In this document: one piece after another, positions 18,846-27,834 of the stretch
How positions within the stretch are numbered: the stretch's first letter is position 1
Layout: each line of letters opens with the position of its first letter
Assembly (NCBI GenBank): GCA_030919125.1
Contig: CP121470.1
Coordinates: 62,001 to 126,000 of the forward strand
Reading direction: 5' to 3'
DNA from: Methanoregula sp. SKADARSKE-2
GTDB taxonomy: Archaea > Halobacteriota > Methanomicrobia > Methanomicrobiales > Methanospirillaceae
Length of the DNA stretch: 64,000 nucleotides
The notes under the pieces: model-generated
What the model was told of the DNA's origin: nothing
The model's input: only the letters and a program-made list of their open reading frames with translations
Database searches by the model: none
Translations under genes and position numbers: made by a program

Positions 18846-19610
18846 TTATCTGCCGAGACCGAGCAGATCGTTCATGCTGTAGATGCCGGGCTCTTTCCCG
18901 ACAACCCACCGGGCTGCACGCAGTGCCCCGCTTGCGAACACCGAACGGTCATAGGCCCGGTGCGAGAGGACGATAGTCTCGAAATTTTTCGAGAACATAA
19001 CCTTGTGATCGCCAACGATATCCCCGCCCCGGATCACATGTACACCGATCTCGTTGCCCCGCTCGGTCATCCCTTCGCGCCCGTACATCTTTTGCCTGGC
19101 TCCGGCTTCCTCATCGAGGATCTGGAGAATGGTCTTTGCGGTTCCACTCGGCGCATCCTTCTTGTTCCGGTGATGGGCTTCGATGACCTCGATGTCGTAG
19201 TCTTTCAAGAGTTTTGCTGCATTTCGAATCAGCTGCCAGAAGATATTGACCCCTACGGAAAAGTTGCTCGATATGACTGCCGGGACATTCCCCCGGATCG
19301 CCCCCTCCATCTCCGCTCTCTGTCCGGCAGAGATCCCAGTGGTCCCAATAACGAGAGCCACATTATTCCGGGCTGCGAGTTTCACATTCCCGACTACCGC
19401 GCTGGCCACTGTGAAATCTATCATGACATCGGCACCGGTCCTCTGGATGAGCGCTTCGGCATCCTTTGCGTCCACGATCTCCGCTCCGAAGAATGAGCCC
19501 GGTTTGAGGTTGATGCCTCCGACCAGCTCAAGATCGGAGGACTCGTGGACCATCCTCCCGATGGTCTGACCCATCCGGCCGGATGCCCCGCACACTACTA
19601 CTTTAATCAT
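18846..19610 (-). CDS. dapB: 4-hydroxy-tetrahydrodipicolinate reductase
   Basis: A 254-residue DapB, the second committed enzyme of lysine/diaminopimelate synthesis, using NAD(P)H. The nucleotide loop is GASGRMGQTIG near residues 8-18. IDFTVASA and VIGTTGIS follow. The catalytic segment EAHHRNKKDAPSGTA carries the conserved His-His, Lys and SGT residues. It lies 7 bases downstream of dapA, indicating one transcript. Length is typical. Confidence 0.96.
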   Translation of the reverse strand: MIKVVVCGASGRMGQTIGRMVHESSDLELVGGINLKPGSFFGAEIVDAKDAEALIQRTGADVMIDFTVASAVVGNVKLAARNNVALVIGTTGISAGQRAEMEGAIRGNVPAVISSNFSVGVNIFWQLIRNAAKLLKDYDIEVIEAHHRNKKDAPSGTAKTILQILDEEAGARQKMYGREGMTERGNEIGVHVIRGGDIVGDHKVMFSKNFETIVLSHRAYDRSVFASGALRAARWVVGKEPGIYSMNDLLGLGR

Positions 19611-19617
19611 ATCTATC

Positions 19618-20607
19618 TTACCCTCTCCGCGGAGATTTTGCCGCGGGTTTTTTCGATGGAGGTAGTTTCGGGGCGGTGGATCCTGCTACCAGCTTTGCCG
19701 GTCTTCTTATTGTCGCTTTTGCACCGGCTCTGGCTGGTATCGTTGCGAGGATTTTTTTCAGCTCCTTGGTCCGTTGCGCATCGAGATCATCGAGCGGAAG
19801 CCGGACCGGTCCTCCTGCCATGCCGATCAGTTCAACGGCTCTCTTGACCGGTATCGGGTTTGTGTCGATGAACATCGAACGGAAGAGCGGCGAGAGCGCG
19901 AAGTGATGGACGAGCGCCTTCTGGTAGTCGCCTTCCCTCATCGCCTCGTACATCGCTACCATCCGTCTCGGATCAACGTTGGCTGCAACCGAGACAACGC
20001 CGGCCCCTCCGAGCGCCATGATCGGGAGGGTGATGTTATCGTCCCCGGAGATGACTGCGAACTCCTCATCCTGTGTCTCTTCGATAACCCGGGAGATCTG
20101 CCCGATATTGCCGCTCGCTTCCTTGATCCCGACAATGTTCGGGTGCTGTGCAAGCTCTGCGATGAGATCGGGCTCGAGGTTCTGACCGGTTCTTCCGGGC
20201 ACGTTATAGATGACGACCGGAAGATCGAGATCTGCAAGCTTCGTGTAGTGTTTGATAAGACCTGAACGGTTCGGCTTATTGTAGTAAGGACTGATGACGA
20301 GCACGCCGTCCGCACCGGTGTCCTTAGCCGCCTTTGTGAGCCGTACCGCTTCAGCAGTGTTGTTGGATCCGGTTCCCGCAAGGACCGGGATCTTACCGTT
20401 GACCTTGTCGACCGTAACGCTGACCACCTTCTCGTGTTCTTCAAACGTCAGCGTTGCAGATTCACCAGTCGAACCACAGGGCACAATGCCATGAATTCCG
20501 CCTGCGAGAAGAAGACCGATATTCCGCTCCAGGCCCGGAATATCCAGACCCATAGCAGGGTTTCTTTTAAAAGGGGTTATGATTGCAGGAAGGACACCTT
20601 CAAACAT
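19618..20607 (-). CDS. dapA: 4-hydroxy-tetrahydrodipicolinate synthase with a basic C-terminal tail
   Basis: DapA condenses pyruvate with aspartate semialdehyde. Catalytic residues are visible: GSTGES (T47), Y134 in VVIYNVPGRT and the Schiff-base lysine K162 in VGIKEASGN. The TIM-barrel enzyme should end near residue 293. This protein has 329 residues, with a Lys/Arg/Pro/Ala-rich tail of about 36 residues (RRPAKLV, PPSKKPAAKSPRRG) that looks disordered. The tail is not part of the family and may bind nucleic acid or result from a lost stop codon (inference). It is 8 bases from dapB and 8 from rps17e. Confidence 0.95.
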   Translation of the reverse strand: MFEGVLPAIITPFKRNPAMGLDIPGLERNIGLLLAGGIHGIVPCGSTGESATLTFEEHEKVVSVTVDKVNGKIPVLAGTGSNNTAEAVRLTKAAKDTGADGVLVISPYYNKPNRSGLIKHYTKLADLDLPVVIYNVPGRTGQNLEPDLIAELAQHPNIVGIKEASGNIGQISRVIEETQDEEFAVISGDDNITLPIMALGGAGVVSVAANVDPRRMVAMYEAMREGDYQKALVHHFALSPLFRSMFIDTNPIPVKRAVELIGMAGGPVRLPLDDLDAQRTKELKKILATIPARAGAKATIRRPAKLVAGSTAPKLPPSKKPAAKSPRRG

Positions 20608-20615
20608 GAATAGAT

Positions 20616-20807
20616 TTATGCGTGTCTTTTGGTATTTATTTTTCTTGTGATATACCCGGCGATGCGGTTCCTCACTCTCTTGCTCTCGATCACTGCTGAC
20701 TTGTTGAGCTGGAGCTTATTCTCATCAAAGCTGCCCGAAAAATAGTCCCTCTGCTGTTTTAGGAGTTCGGTTCCGAGAGTCTTAATATACGACGGCTTAA
20801 TTCCCAT
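20616..20807 (-). CDS. rps17e: Ribosomal protein S17e
   Basis: A 63-residue archaeal/eukaryotic small-subunit protein. Family hallmarks are MGIKPSYIKTLGTELL at the start and ESKRVRNRIAGYITRKI near the end. It heads the probable rps17e-dapA-dapB transcript, 8 bases before dapA. Length matches archaeal S17e. Confidence 0.97.
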   Translation of the reverse strand: MGIKPSYIKTLGTELLKQQRDYFSGSFDENKLQLNKSAVIESKRVRNRIAGYITRKINTKRHA

Positions 20808-20832
20808 TCGTGATTCCTCAAGTTTCTATATT

Positions 20833-21372
20833 TTACATGCGGTTTGAGCAGATAATAATATTGCTTGTAATATCGCTGGGCTTCTCCCCGAACAACCGGA
20901 TCAGTCTCCCCCTTCCCACCGTACCTTTATCGGTGATCGCGTCGGGAACCCCGTCTCTGCAGCAGGATGCGACGCCCCAGTCCATCGAGCTTATCCCGGC
21001 AGGCTCGCGTGCCGGATCGAAGCTGCAGATCTCGAGGAAGAGATCGTCAAGAGCCTCAAGCACCTCCGGAGTAGACCGGATTATCGCTGCTGACCGGATA
21101 GCCGGATCGAATTTCATTGCCGTGAGAACGATCCGTGCAAGGGGTTCGTCCGCACCGAAAGCGGGCTCCTTACGGGAAATGACTGTGCCATCAGGTCCGA
21201 TTGTCCAGATCATTGCAGCGATGCCGCCCCGGCCACGCGCGTTCCGGATGGCGAAGGCGATCCCGAGCCCTCCTTCCGGAATGAGCTTAGGGCTGAGGGA
21301 GTGCTCGAAGAGCGAGACTGCTAATTTGAGCTGAGCGAGAACGGCGGTCCGTTCCTGTGCCGGATCGATCAT
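20833..21372 (-). CDS. Stand-alone ThiN-type thiamine-phosphate synthase domain protein
   Basis: A 179-residue protein resembling the ThiN domain. It has an N-terminal LIPEGGLGIAFAIRNAR segment, GADEPLARIVLTAMKFDP in the middle and SSMDWGVASCC then DKGTVGRGRLIRLFG near the end. In archaea ThiN is usually fused to ThiD, where it makes thiamine phosphate, or to a DNA-binding domain in the regulator ThiR. Here it is alone, so it may be the synthase itself or a ligand-binding relic. It is upstream of rps17e by 25 bases. No other thiamine gene is in the window. Confidence 0.75.
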   Translation of the reverse strand: MIDPAQERTAVLAQLKLAVSLFEHSLSPKLIPEGGLGIAFAIRNARGRGGIAAMIWTIGPDGTVISRKEPAFGADEPLARIVLTAMKFDPAIRSAAIIRSTPEVLEALDDLFLEICSFDPAREPAGISSMDWGVASCCRDGVPDAITDKGTVGRGRLIRLFGEKPSDITSNIIICSNRM

Positions 21373-21641
21373 GGCGCATTCCTGTAGAATTTGGGAAGGA
21401 ATAAACCTCTCCTTCGGGGAAAAATTTTGGGCCGGATTCGTATGGATGAGAGATTCACCGAAAAACTCCAGTAAAAATTGTTTTTTGGCAAAAAGTTGCG
21501 ATACTTCCCCCTTTCAGAGCCTTTATGAGGTGTCGCGGGGCCGGGACAGTTTGGAAGCAGATTCTTTTTTTAAAGATTTTCTCCTTTGAGGAACCGCCGC
21601 GGGGGGAGCCTTATAAGGAGCGATGGGATCAACGCACCCTA

Positions 21642-22854
21642 GTGGAGATAGACACTTAAAATTGATGGTAGAGTCGTTTTAGTTTAATCCTTGCACTTTC
21701 AGAAGTAAACTGCCAGTCGACCAGTTTCTGGTTATTGTTTCTGGAAGTTTCCCACTTTTTTGTTTCGTGGATAAGCAATTCCAGATTATCAATCTTCGAT
21801 CAAGACATTGACGGGATAACGCACTTAATTCAATTTCAGCGATGTTGAGCCAGCTCCCATGTATGGGGGTGTTATGGATCTCCAGGCGTTTGACAAGAAT
21901 CGAAGCTTCCTCCGGAGGAAACGCCTCATAAAATGCTCCAATCGTGTGGGTGTTCAGGTTATCGCAGATAAGAATTATTTTTCTGGCGTTTGGGTAATCA
22001 ATCTCGAGTAACTCTCTAACTTCGTGAGCCCAATCCACTTTTTTTCTGTGCTTGCGGGGATTAACTCTCCTCCCTCCTTTCAGGGGTTTTAGTGAAGAGG
22101 AATATTGAGGCAGTTCCATTTCGTGTATACTCATAATCATATCGAACGGGATACCGGGGAGTCGCTGGCAACGAATCCCGGGAGTCTCCGAGTAACTGGA
22201 CCGATTTTTCATCCATACAAATCAGAGGAACTTCCGGATCATAAGGTCGGTGATAGAGTTCCAGGATATCCTCCATGTGAGCAACAAATTCAGCGTTTTG
22301 TTGCGGCGGAATAACCCAGCATTGCCGCAGGTGAGGTTTTAACTCGTTTTTTTAAGACGCGGCCGATCGTTTTTCCTGAAATCGTCTCGACAATTTTTAA
22401 CTCAACCATTTTGTCTGCGAGGAGGTCAAGGGTCCAATTGGCATATCCTTCCGGCGGTTGACTGCATGCTATCGTGATAAGCCGGGCTTCTTTTGCTCCA
22501 TCCAGTTTTCGAGGAATGGGTGGTGATTCCTGGGCTTTTCTCCCGACTGCGCGAGTTAGTCCTTCTTCGAAATACTTCTTGCATATATTGAAAACTGTTT
22601 GACTATGGCAGTGTAACAGAACGGTTATCTCTTCATCGGTCTTGCCGGATTTATTTTTATCTGCATGCAACAGGACATACGCGTGTCGGATTCGATACGC
22701 CGGGCCTTTCCCACGCTTGACAATTCCTGTCAGGTGTTTCCTTTCTTGTTGCGTTAATTCAACGACATACCGCTTCTTCATTGAAACTTTATAGTACGTA
22801 CTTAAATAAAAGTAATTTCCAATAAAATCTATATATTCAATTGTCGGTAACTAC
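21642..22854 (-). mobile_element. IS630-family insertion sequence, degenerate
   Basis: The element is bounded by TA dinucleotides at 21640-21641 and 22855-22856, the expected IS630 target duplication. Imperfect terminal inverted repeats start GTGGAGATAGACA (left) and GTAGTTACCGACA (right, minus strand). It contains one transposase frame set on the minus strand. The right flank is the remnant of an MFS transporter gene, which it truncates. Confidence 0.7.
21656..22781 (-). pseudogene. IS630 transposase, multiple frameshifts
   Basis: Three frame segments cover the transposase. An N-terminal helix-turn-helix half (22781-22290) leaves frame at a run of seven A residues near 22350. The middle segment carries LICMDEKSVQLLGD with the first catalytic Asp, then shifts near 22100 at an AAAACCCC run. 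The next segment has ILICDNLNTHT (second Asp) and HGSWLNIAEIE (final Glu). Another shift near 21790 separates the C-terminus. The IS630 DDE motif is complete in sum, but three indels make the gene inactive unless recoded. Confidence 0.85.
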
Positions 22855-22855
22855 T

Positions 22856-23250
22856 AGGGTGTCTACAACAAACCTGCCAAGGATCGGGCCGAGGATGCTG
22901 CCGACAGCGACCGTCGAGCCGAGAGATCCCATCGCACGTCACCGCTGGTCCGGAGGGGTGGTCGCAAAGATCAGCGCCGACCCCGCGTACTCCGAGACTT
23001 TCCCGAAGATGAGGAGAAGGCTCGTCATCGTGACGAGGTAGGCGGTGATCGTCCACTGGGTCTGCGAGAGGTCGGCCGAGAAGGACCGGGTCATCGTGGG
23101 CAGCGCGATATTTACGACCGTACTGTCGATGACCGCCATCAGGACTGAGACGAGCACGATTGTCAGCACCGCGTACCGGTACCCATAGAGCGTGCTCCTC
23201 CCATCGCCATCTGCCTGGAGTTTCCCGTTACCCTCTCCAAGCCCCTGCAT
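22856..23250 (-). pseudogene. MFS drug-efflux transporter (DHA2 type), relic with internal deletion
   Basis: The N-terminus keeps TM1 (AVLTIVLVSVLMAVIDSTVV) and NIALPTMTRSF of 14-span DHA2/EmrB transporters, up to LLIFGKVSEY. It then jumps to SALIFATTPPDQR, sequence that lies past TM4 in the family, so TM2-TM4 sequence is deleted. The next codon is TGA where Gly or Arg is expected, then RAMGSLGSTVAVGSILGPIL continues until the IS630 insertion at 22855. It is clearly non-functional. Confidence 0.75.
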
Positions 23251-23291
23251 AGAGAGCTGTCGTCTGCACAGTGACCGGCGATTGACACCGT

Positions 23292-24665
23292 CTATCCGGA
23301 GGGGAGGCAGCTGAGGATCCGGTCGAGGAGCCCCTCAACAGACTCTTCCGTTATGGCGGGGGAGCAGTACCCGATGGAGAGCGTGAGCATCCCGTTGCAT
23401 GTCGTTATCCCGAAGGTCAGCCCGGGGGGATTGACGATGATGCCGGCAACGAATGCATTGTTTACGGGAAGATCCGGTGCAAAGGCGTACACTTCCGTAG
23501 GGACGACCCCGATGTTCCCGATAAAAGGCGGTTCCGAACGGATCTCGGCAGAGGCGCTCTCTCTCTCCCTCACCCGGTCCTGGAACTTTGAAAAATTCCC
23601 AGGGCCGTAGGCTTCGGTCTCCAGGGCAGATGCGAGTCCGGGATAATGCTCCTTCTTCTCCCGCATCAGTGCATGCATCAGGACGATGGTATCGCCAAAT
23701 GTCCGTTCGGCAACCGGGACCAGGAGCGGGAACGCGACCGACCTGTTGGCGATGGTTCGGGCGAGTGCGTGAACCCGGGTTGTGGCCTGGAAATCCCGGT
23801 CCCCTGGCCCGGTAAAGCCTTCCCGCTCTTCTCTTCCCATCCCCGCCTCACCGCTGAAATAGCGCCGGAGATCGATCGTGACGAGGATCTGGACCCGGAT
23901 CCCGTTTTCCGGGTTGATTACTTCCCGGAGCGCAGTGTAATAAGCGGCGAGGAGGATATCGTTGACCGTCGCCCCGTATTCTCTTCCCCTTCCTCTGATC
24001 GCGATGAGCCGTGAGGCCGGGAGAGTGCGGATCGCGTACCGCCTCTCAGTCCCGGGCGCCCCGGTCTCCGGAAATTTCCAGCCTGCGACAAACTTCTCCG
24101 CGGGTCTGGCCAGCCTTTCCAATGTTCCGGGAGAGAGCCCTGCAAGGAGGGGTGTGAGGGACCGGTCGGATCTCTCCGGGATGATGGTATCGCCCAGGTG
24201 TTCATCCCGGTACAGCATCGCAAGGAGTGCCGAGAATGCAAGGAGTCCGTGGGCGTCCATAGCCGCGTGGGAGACCGTGATGCAGAGGATATCCCGCTCT
24301 CCCCGGATGAGGGAGAGCCGTACCTGCGGGCCACGCCCGGGATCCAGGGAACCGGTAAGGGTCTTCATGAGGTCACCGTCAGGATCCTGCGAGAGAGTGA
24401 CCTGGACAAGATCCTCGATGTTTAGCGACAAAAGGATCTCCCACACCGGACTTTCCGCCTCAACAAACCGGGAGCCGAGGACCGGGGCCTGCCGGATCGC
24501 AGCGATGCAGGCCCGGGCGAGCCGCGCTTCATCCAGCCGGCCGGCAAGATCGATCACCAACCTCATCGACATATCTCCAAGCCTTTTCAGTGCGTAATTG
24601 AACTGGTCGAGCGGAGGCGCCGGGAAGTGTTCCGGGATATCGTTCAGAGAAAGTTCCTTGCTCAT
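23292..24665 (-). CDS. Condensation/alcohol-acetyltransferase-type acyltransferase
   Basis: A protein of about 457 residues with the fold signature of the condensation-domain/AATase superfamily. The catalytic HxxxD is HAAMD in the VSHAAMDAHGLLAF segment (about residue 145). A later TVNDILLAAYYTAL segment and a structural DLRRYF motif follow. Such enzymes transfer acyl groups to alcohols or amines. Start is the ATG of MSKELSLNDIPEHF; the frame extends 52 codons upstream without support. It follows a broken efflux transporter. No peptide synthetase module or other pathway gene is nearby, so the substrate is unknown. Confidence 0.7.
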   Translation of the reverse strand: MSKELSLNDIPEHFPAPPLDQFNYALKRLGDMSMRLVIDLAGRLDEARLARACIAAIRQAPVLGSRFVEAESPVWEILLSLNIEDLVQVTLSQDPDGDLMKTLTGSLDPGRGPQVRLSLIRGERDILCITVSHAAMDAHGLLAFSALLAMLYRDEHLGDTIIPERSDRSLTPLLAGLSPGTLERLARPAEKFVAGWKFPETGAPGTERRYAIRTLPASRLIAIRGRGREYGATVNDILLAAYYTALREVINPENGIRVQILVTIDLRRYFSGEAGMGREEREGFTGPGDRDFQATTRVHALARTIANRSVAFPLLVPVAERTFGDTIVLMHALMREKKEHYPGLASALETEAYGPGNFSKFQDRVRERESASAEIRSEPPFIGNIGVVPTEVYAFAPDLPVNNAFVAGIIVNPPGLTFGITTCNGMLTLSIGYCSPAITEESVEGLLDRILSCLPSG

Positions 24666-25050
24666 GGGCGATCCATTCCGGTTCCTTCGTATCGCTATCG
24701 CAAATAAAGGGCCCGTTCTCATGTTTGGATGGGGAAAAATGTAATCTTTCCGGAATGGCCCGCCACACGGGCGAAGGGGGAACTGGTCTCCTGAAAGGTT
24801 AATCCCGGGGGCGGGTCTCATAGATCACGGTTTTACTGCGACCGCAGCAACCGGTCGTTGCCATCATCTCTCCCAACGATCCCGATCTTTGGGATCGGAT
24901 CGATATTGAAGAGGCCATCCGTTTTGCCCGATGCCGGTTTACCCCTTTTGCCATCCATCGCATGCGGCTTACCCGCTCTCCTGCCCGATACAATAGAGAA
25001 TTCTGAAAAATTCCCCCTGTAGCCGGTAGTACTTTATCTTAGTACGATCA
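24666..25050. other. Intergenic region, left flank of an IS5-type element
   Basis: About 385 bases without a supported gene. A short imperfect inverted match (CTGTAGCCGG near 25016 and CCGGATACATAG near 26053) may mark the ends of the downstream insertion sequence. Confidence 0.35.
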
Positions 25051-26028
25051 ATGACGAGTATGGAAAATCTGGTTGATTTTGCGCTCGAGAAGCGGTATGA
25101 GAGTATCAAACGACTCGGGGATCGGCTTGATGGATTTTCGACATTAATCAATTGGGAGAGGTTTCTGACGGTAGTGGGAGGTCTGTATCGAAACCAGACC
25201 GAAGAGGGCGGTCGACCGAATATTGATATCGTTCTCATGGTTAAGATGCTGGTACTCCAGTCGATGTACAGCCTGTCCGATCCCGAACTTGAGCGTCAGG
25301 CCAATGATCGCATATCATTTATGAAATTCCTCGGGTATCCTAACAAGGTCCCGGATCAGACCACCGTCTGGTATTTCCGGGAGCGGTTGGCAAAGACCGG
25401 AAAGGATAAGGCTATTTGGGATGAGCTCCAGCGACAACTCGATGCACAATGTCTGAAAATCAAAAAAGGCACCATTCAGGATGCGACTTTCATCACTTCA
25501 GAGCCCGGTCATGCTTCAACGAATACACCCCGGGGTGATGCTGCAAAAACTCGAAGAAGCCGGGATGGAACATGGGCGATAAAGGGCAAGAAATCTTATT
25601 TTGGATACAAACTCCATACCAAAGAGGATTGTGACTTCGGACTGATCCGGGCTCTCGAGGTTACAACTGCCTCAACCCACGATTCGCAAATCGACCTGTC
25701 GAACGAAGGAGAGGTGATCTACCGTGACCGAGGATATTTCGGTACCAAAACAAAAGGTTTCAACACCACCATGCAACGGGGTGTTCGTGGGCATCCGATC
25801 GGTATCCGCGATGTTCTCAAAAACGCTCGAATCTCTCGAATCCTATCTCCCGGGGAACGCCCATATGCCGTCATCAAGAATGTGTTCCATTCTGCTCATA
25901 CCAGAGTCACAACTGTTCTCAGGGTGTATACCAAAATGCTGTTCTCGGCCTTCTGCTTTAACCGGTTTCAACTAGCAACCCTCAAAAAACAAGGGGTTCT
26001 TGAGCGGATGCTCTCGACAAAAAACTGA
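25051..26028 (+). CDS. IS5-family transposase, apparently intact
   Basis: A 325-residue transposase different from the two IS5-type copies elsewhere in the window. The N-terminal domain contains MLVLQSMYSLSDPELERQ and the target-type motif VPDQTTVWYFRERL. DDE residues are in IQDATFITSEPGH (Asp), VIYRDRGYFG (Asp) and ERPYAVIKNVF (Glu). The frame is open throughout, so it could be active. Terminal repeats are weak and I could not fix the boundaries or a target duplication. Confidence 0.85.
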   Translation: MTSMENLVDFALEKRYESIKRLGDRLDGFSTLINWERFLTVVGGLYRNQTEEGGRPNIDIVLMVKMLVLQSMYSLSDPELERQANDRISFMKFLGYPNKVPDQTTVWYFRERLAKTGKDKAIWDELQRQLDAQCLKIKKGTIQDATFITSEPGHASTNTPRGDAAKTRRSRDGTWAIKGKKSYFGYKLHTKEDCDFGLIRALEVTTASTHDSQIDLSNEGEVIYRDRGYFGTKTKGFNTTMQRGVRGHPIGIRDVLKNARISRILSPGERPYAVIKNVFHSAHTRVTTVLRVYTKMLFSAFCFNRFQLATLKKQGVLERMLSTKN

Positions 26029-26539
26029 AATGTGGCCTGAAAATGCAAGAACCGGATACATAGACCCACTCACATTGGTGCTATTTTGTAAAATTGGGGC
26101 AAGCCGAACGCTCGGGAAGCACCCCTTTCCGGTACGATCGTAAAATAAATGGGTTATTCGTTATCCTCAATAATTTTTTTCAAAGGGACGATCGCACGTG
26201 ATGTAATGGATATCCGATCACTGCAGATCACCTGCACGAGAGGACTTTATCCTCCGGTTCGGCTGGGGAGATCGTTTGATCGTGAATCCTCTGCAAAAGA
26301 TATCCATGAGCAGGTACAACCAAAACGCCCGTACTACGTGACCATCGAAACCCCTTATGCGGGGTCAACCCCCCTCCATCTACCCAGATTCCGACCGCTT
26401 TTCCGGTGACAACGTTCCTGAAGATCCCCTCAGGATCTACGAAGGAAGAGTGGTTTTACCGATAAAAAATCACTTCAGGAGACGGTGAATTATTTAAGCG
26501 ATGAAAACGATTCTAGTAGGCAAACAGTAATTGCCCAGT
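26029..26539. other. Intergenic region before tRNA-Arg, no supported gene
   Basis: About 510 bases. An 86-codon plus-strand frame at 26149-26409 has no motif and no clear ribosome binding site. AT-rich sequence just before the tRNA (AATTATTTAAGCG, 26486-26498) is a plausible tRNA promoter. Confidence 0.4.
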
Positions 26540-26611
26540 GTCCCGGTAGGGTAGTGGACATCCTAAAAGATTGCGGATCTTTTGACCCGGGTTCAAGTCC
26601 CGGCCGGGGCG
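26540..26611 (+). tRNA. tRNA-Arg (anticodon GCG)
   Basis: The acceptor stem pairs GTCCCGG (26540-26546) with CCGGGGC (26604-26610), with discriminator G. The D arm is GGGTAGTGGACATCC. The anticodon stem AAAGA/TCTTT encloses the loop TTGCGGA, giving anticodon GCG (Arg, CGC codon). The T arm is CCCGGGTTCAAGTCCCGG. There is no intron and no encoded CCA. Confidence 0.9.
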
Positions 26612-26660
26612 TATTTATGTTTTTGTAAAAACGAATTTTTTGTGATATCCCGAATTGATT

Positions 26661-27627
26661 TTACACATATAACCATTTCTGCGCATATTTCAGAATCCTC
26701 TCCTGGGGTAGACGGTACCAGAATGCGTTATAAGGCTCATCGAAATCGAGACTCACTCATGTGAGGTTTGATGACATTGTGCCAGTGAAGAATTTTATCG
26801 ACAGAACCGAACTTCGCGATCCTTCGTTCGACTTCTCCGAAGAACCGTTCAATTTTGCCGTTTGTTTGAGGGTGTTTTATCCTGGTTGGGATGTGTTTTA
26901 TGTTGTGATGAACAAGGAACTCTCCGAATTTATGATGGGCCTGTTCACGGTTCCGAGCTGAAACGAATTGTGTACTGTTGTCAGTGAGGATCGCGCGGGG
27001 CGTACCTTACATCTGGAATCCCTGATTCAGCACCGTGAGAGTGTTCTCGGTAGTTGGAGAATCGAATACCCCGTAGCAGGTGATGAGGCGGGATGAATCA
27101 TCCATGAATGCGATCAGCCATTTCTTCGATCCTTTAAGTTCGAACTCTTTCCAGTCTCCCTGCCCCATCGACATGGAATGAGTATGTTCATACCGAACAT
27201 ATTTCCGCTGTTGCCGTTTTTTCATGTTGATCTCCACCAGACCGTGGTTCAACAATACCCGATAGATTCGATTATGCGGGATATGGATCCCGTGTGTTTC
27301 CTCAATCTTCTTCTCCAGATGGATTGGACCAACGTTGTTGGATTGATAGGTTGCGAGGATCAACTCTTCTGCTCGATCATCGATGGCTTGGGGCTTTCTT
27401 CCAGATTGCCTGAGTACCGGATATTCCCCCGATTCTCTGAACGGGTTGATGAACTGATACACTCGTTGACGGGTAATCTGGAAATACCGGGCAATCTCAA
27501 CAACGGGTTTATCATTGACACATTGCTGAATGATCCTCTGGATATCCCCATTCGATAAGTTGCTCAAATCGGTATTTACATCTGATGTCAAATGATTTCG
27601 GGATAGGACAGCGTGAAAAACGAACAA
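26661..27627 (-). pseudogene. IS481-family transposase, nonsense and frameshift mutations
   Basis: The N-terminal helix-turn-helix (VEIARYFQITRQRVYQF) and integrase core of an IS481/IS3-type DDE transposase are present. KKWLIAFMDDSSRLIT supplies the first Asp. A TAA at 27008-27010, where Tyr is expected, interrupts GFQM-stop-GTPRAILTDNSTQF; the last part holds the second Asp. HPQTNGKIERFFGEVERR carries the Glu. A frameshift near 26760 puts the C-terminal DFDEPYNAFWYRLP in another frame. The relic ends 21 bases from the rubredoxin gene. Confidence 0.85.
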
Positions 27628-27648
27628 AAAAGATAAGGGGAATTTTCC

Positions 27649-27834
27649 TCAAAGGCGCTTGAAAACGCCTTTCTTTGCCTTCATTATCTTACATTCGGGG
27701 CATCGCCAGGTATCCGGCACATCTTCAAAAGGAGTTCCGGCAGGAACCCCGTTCTTCGGATCCCCCTTCTCGGGGTCATAGATGTAGTGGCATTCAAGAC
27801 AAACCCATTTCGCGTGCTTTAGATCCTGCGTCAT
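27649..27834 (-). CDS. Rubredoxin
   Basis: A 61-residue rubredoxin. Two CxxC knuckles bind one iron: C12/C15 ([11 protein letters not shown]) and C45/C48 (TWRCPECKI). The typical [18 protein letters not shown] loop lies between them. In anaerobic archaea it passes electrons to oxygen- and superoxide-detoxifying enzymes such as F420H2 oxidase or superoxide reductase (family knowledge). CGGAGTAATGAAG precedes the ATG. The C-terminus is extended by a lysine-rich tail ([10 protein letters not shown]). Confidence 0.96.
   Translation of the reverse strand: MTQDLKHAKWVCLECHYIYDPEKGDPKNGVPAGTPFEDVPDTWRCPECKIMKAKKGVFKRL

Noticed and set aside
22345..22355. Programmed frameshift at the A7 run of the IS630 transposase
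   Set aside because: Two further indels downstream would still break the frame, so general decay explains it better, although the A7 run alone would be a plausible slippery site.
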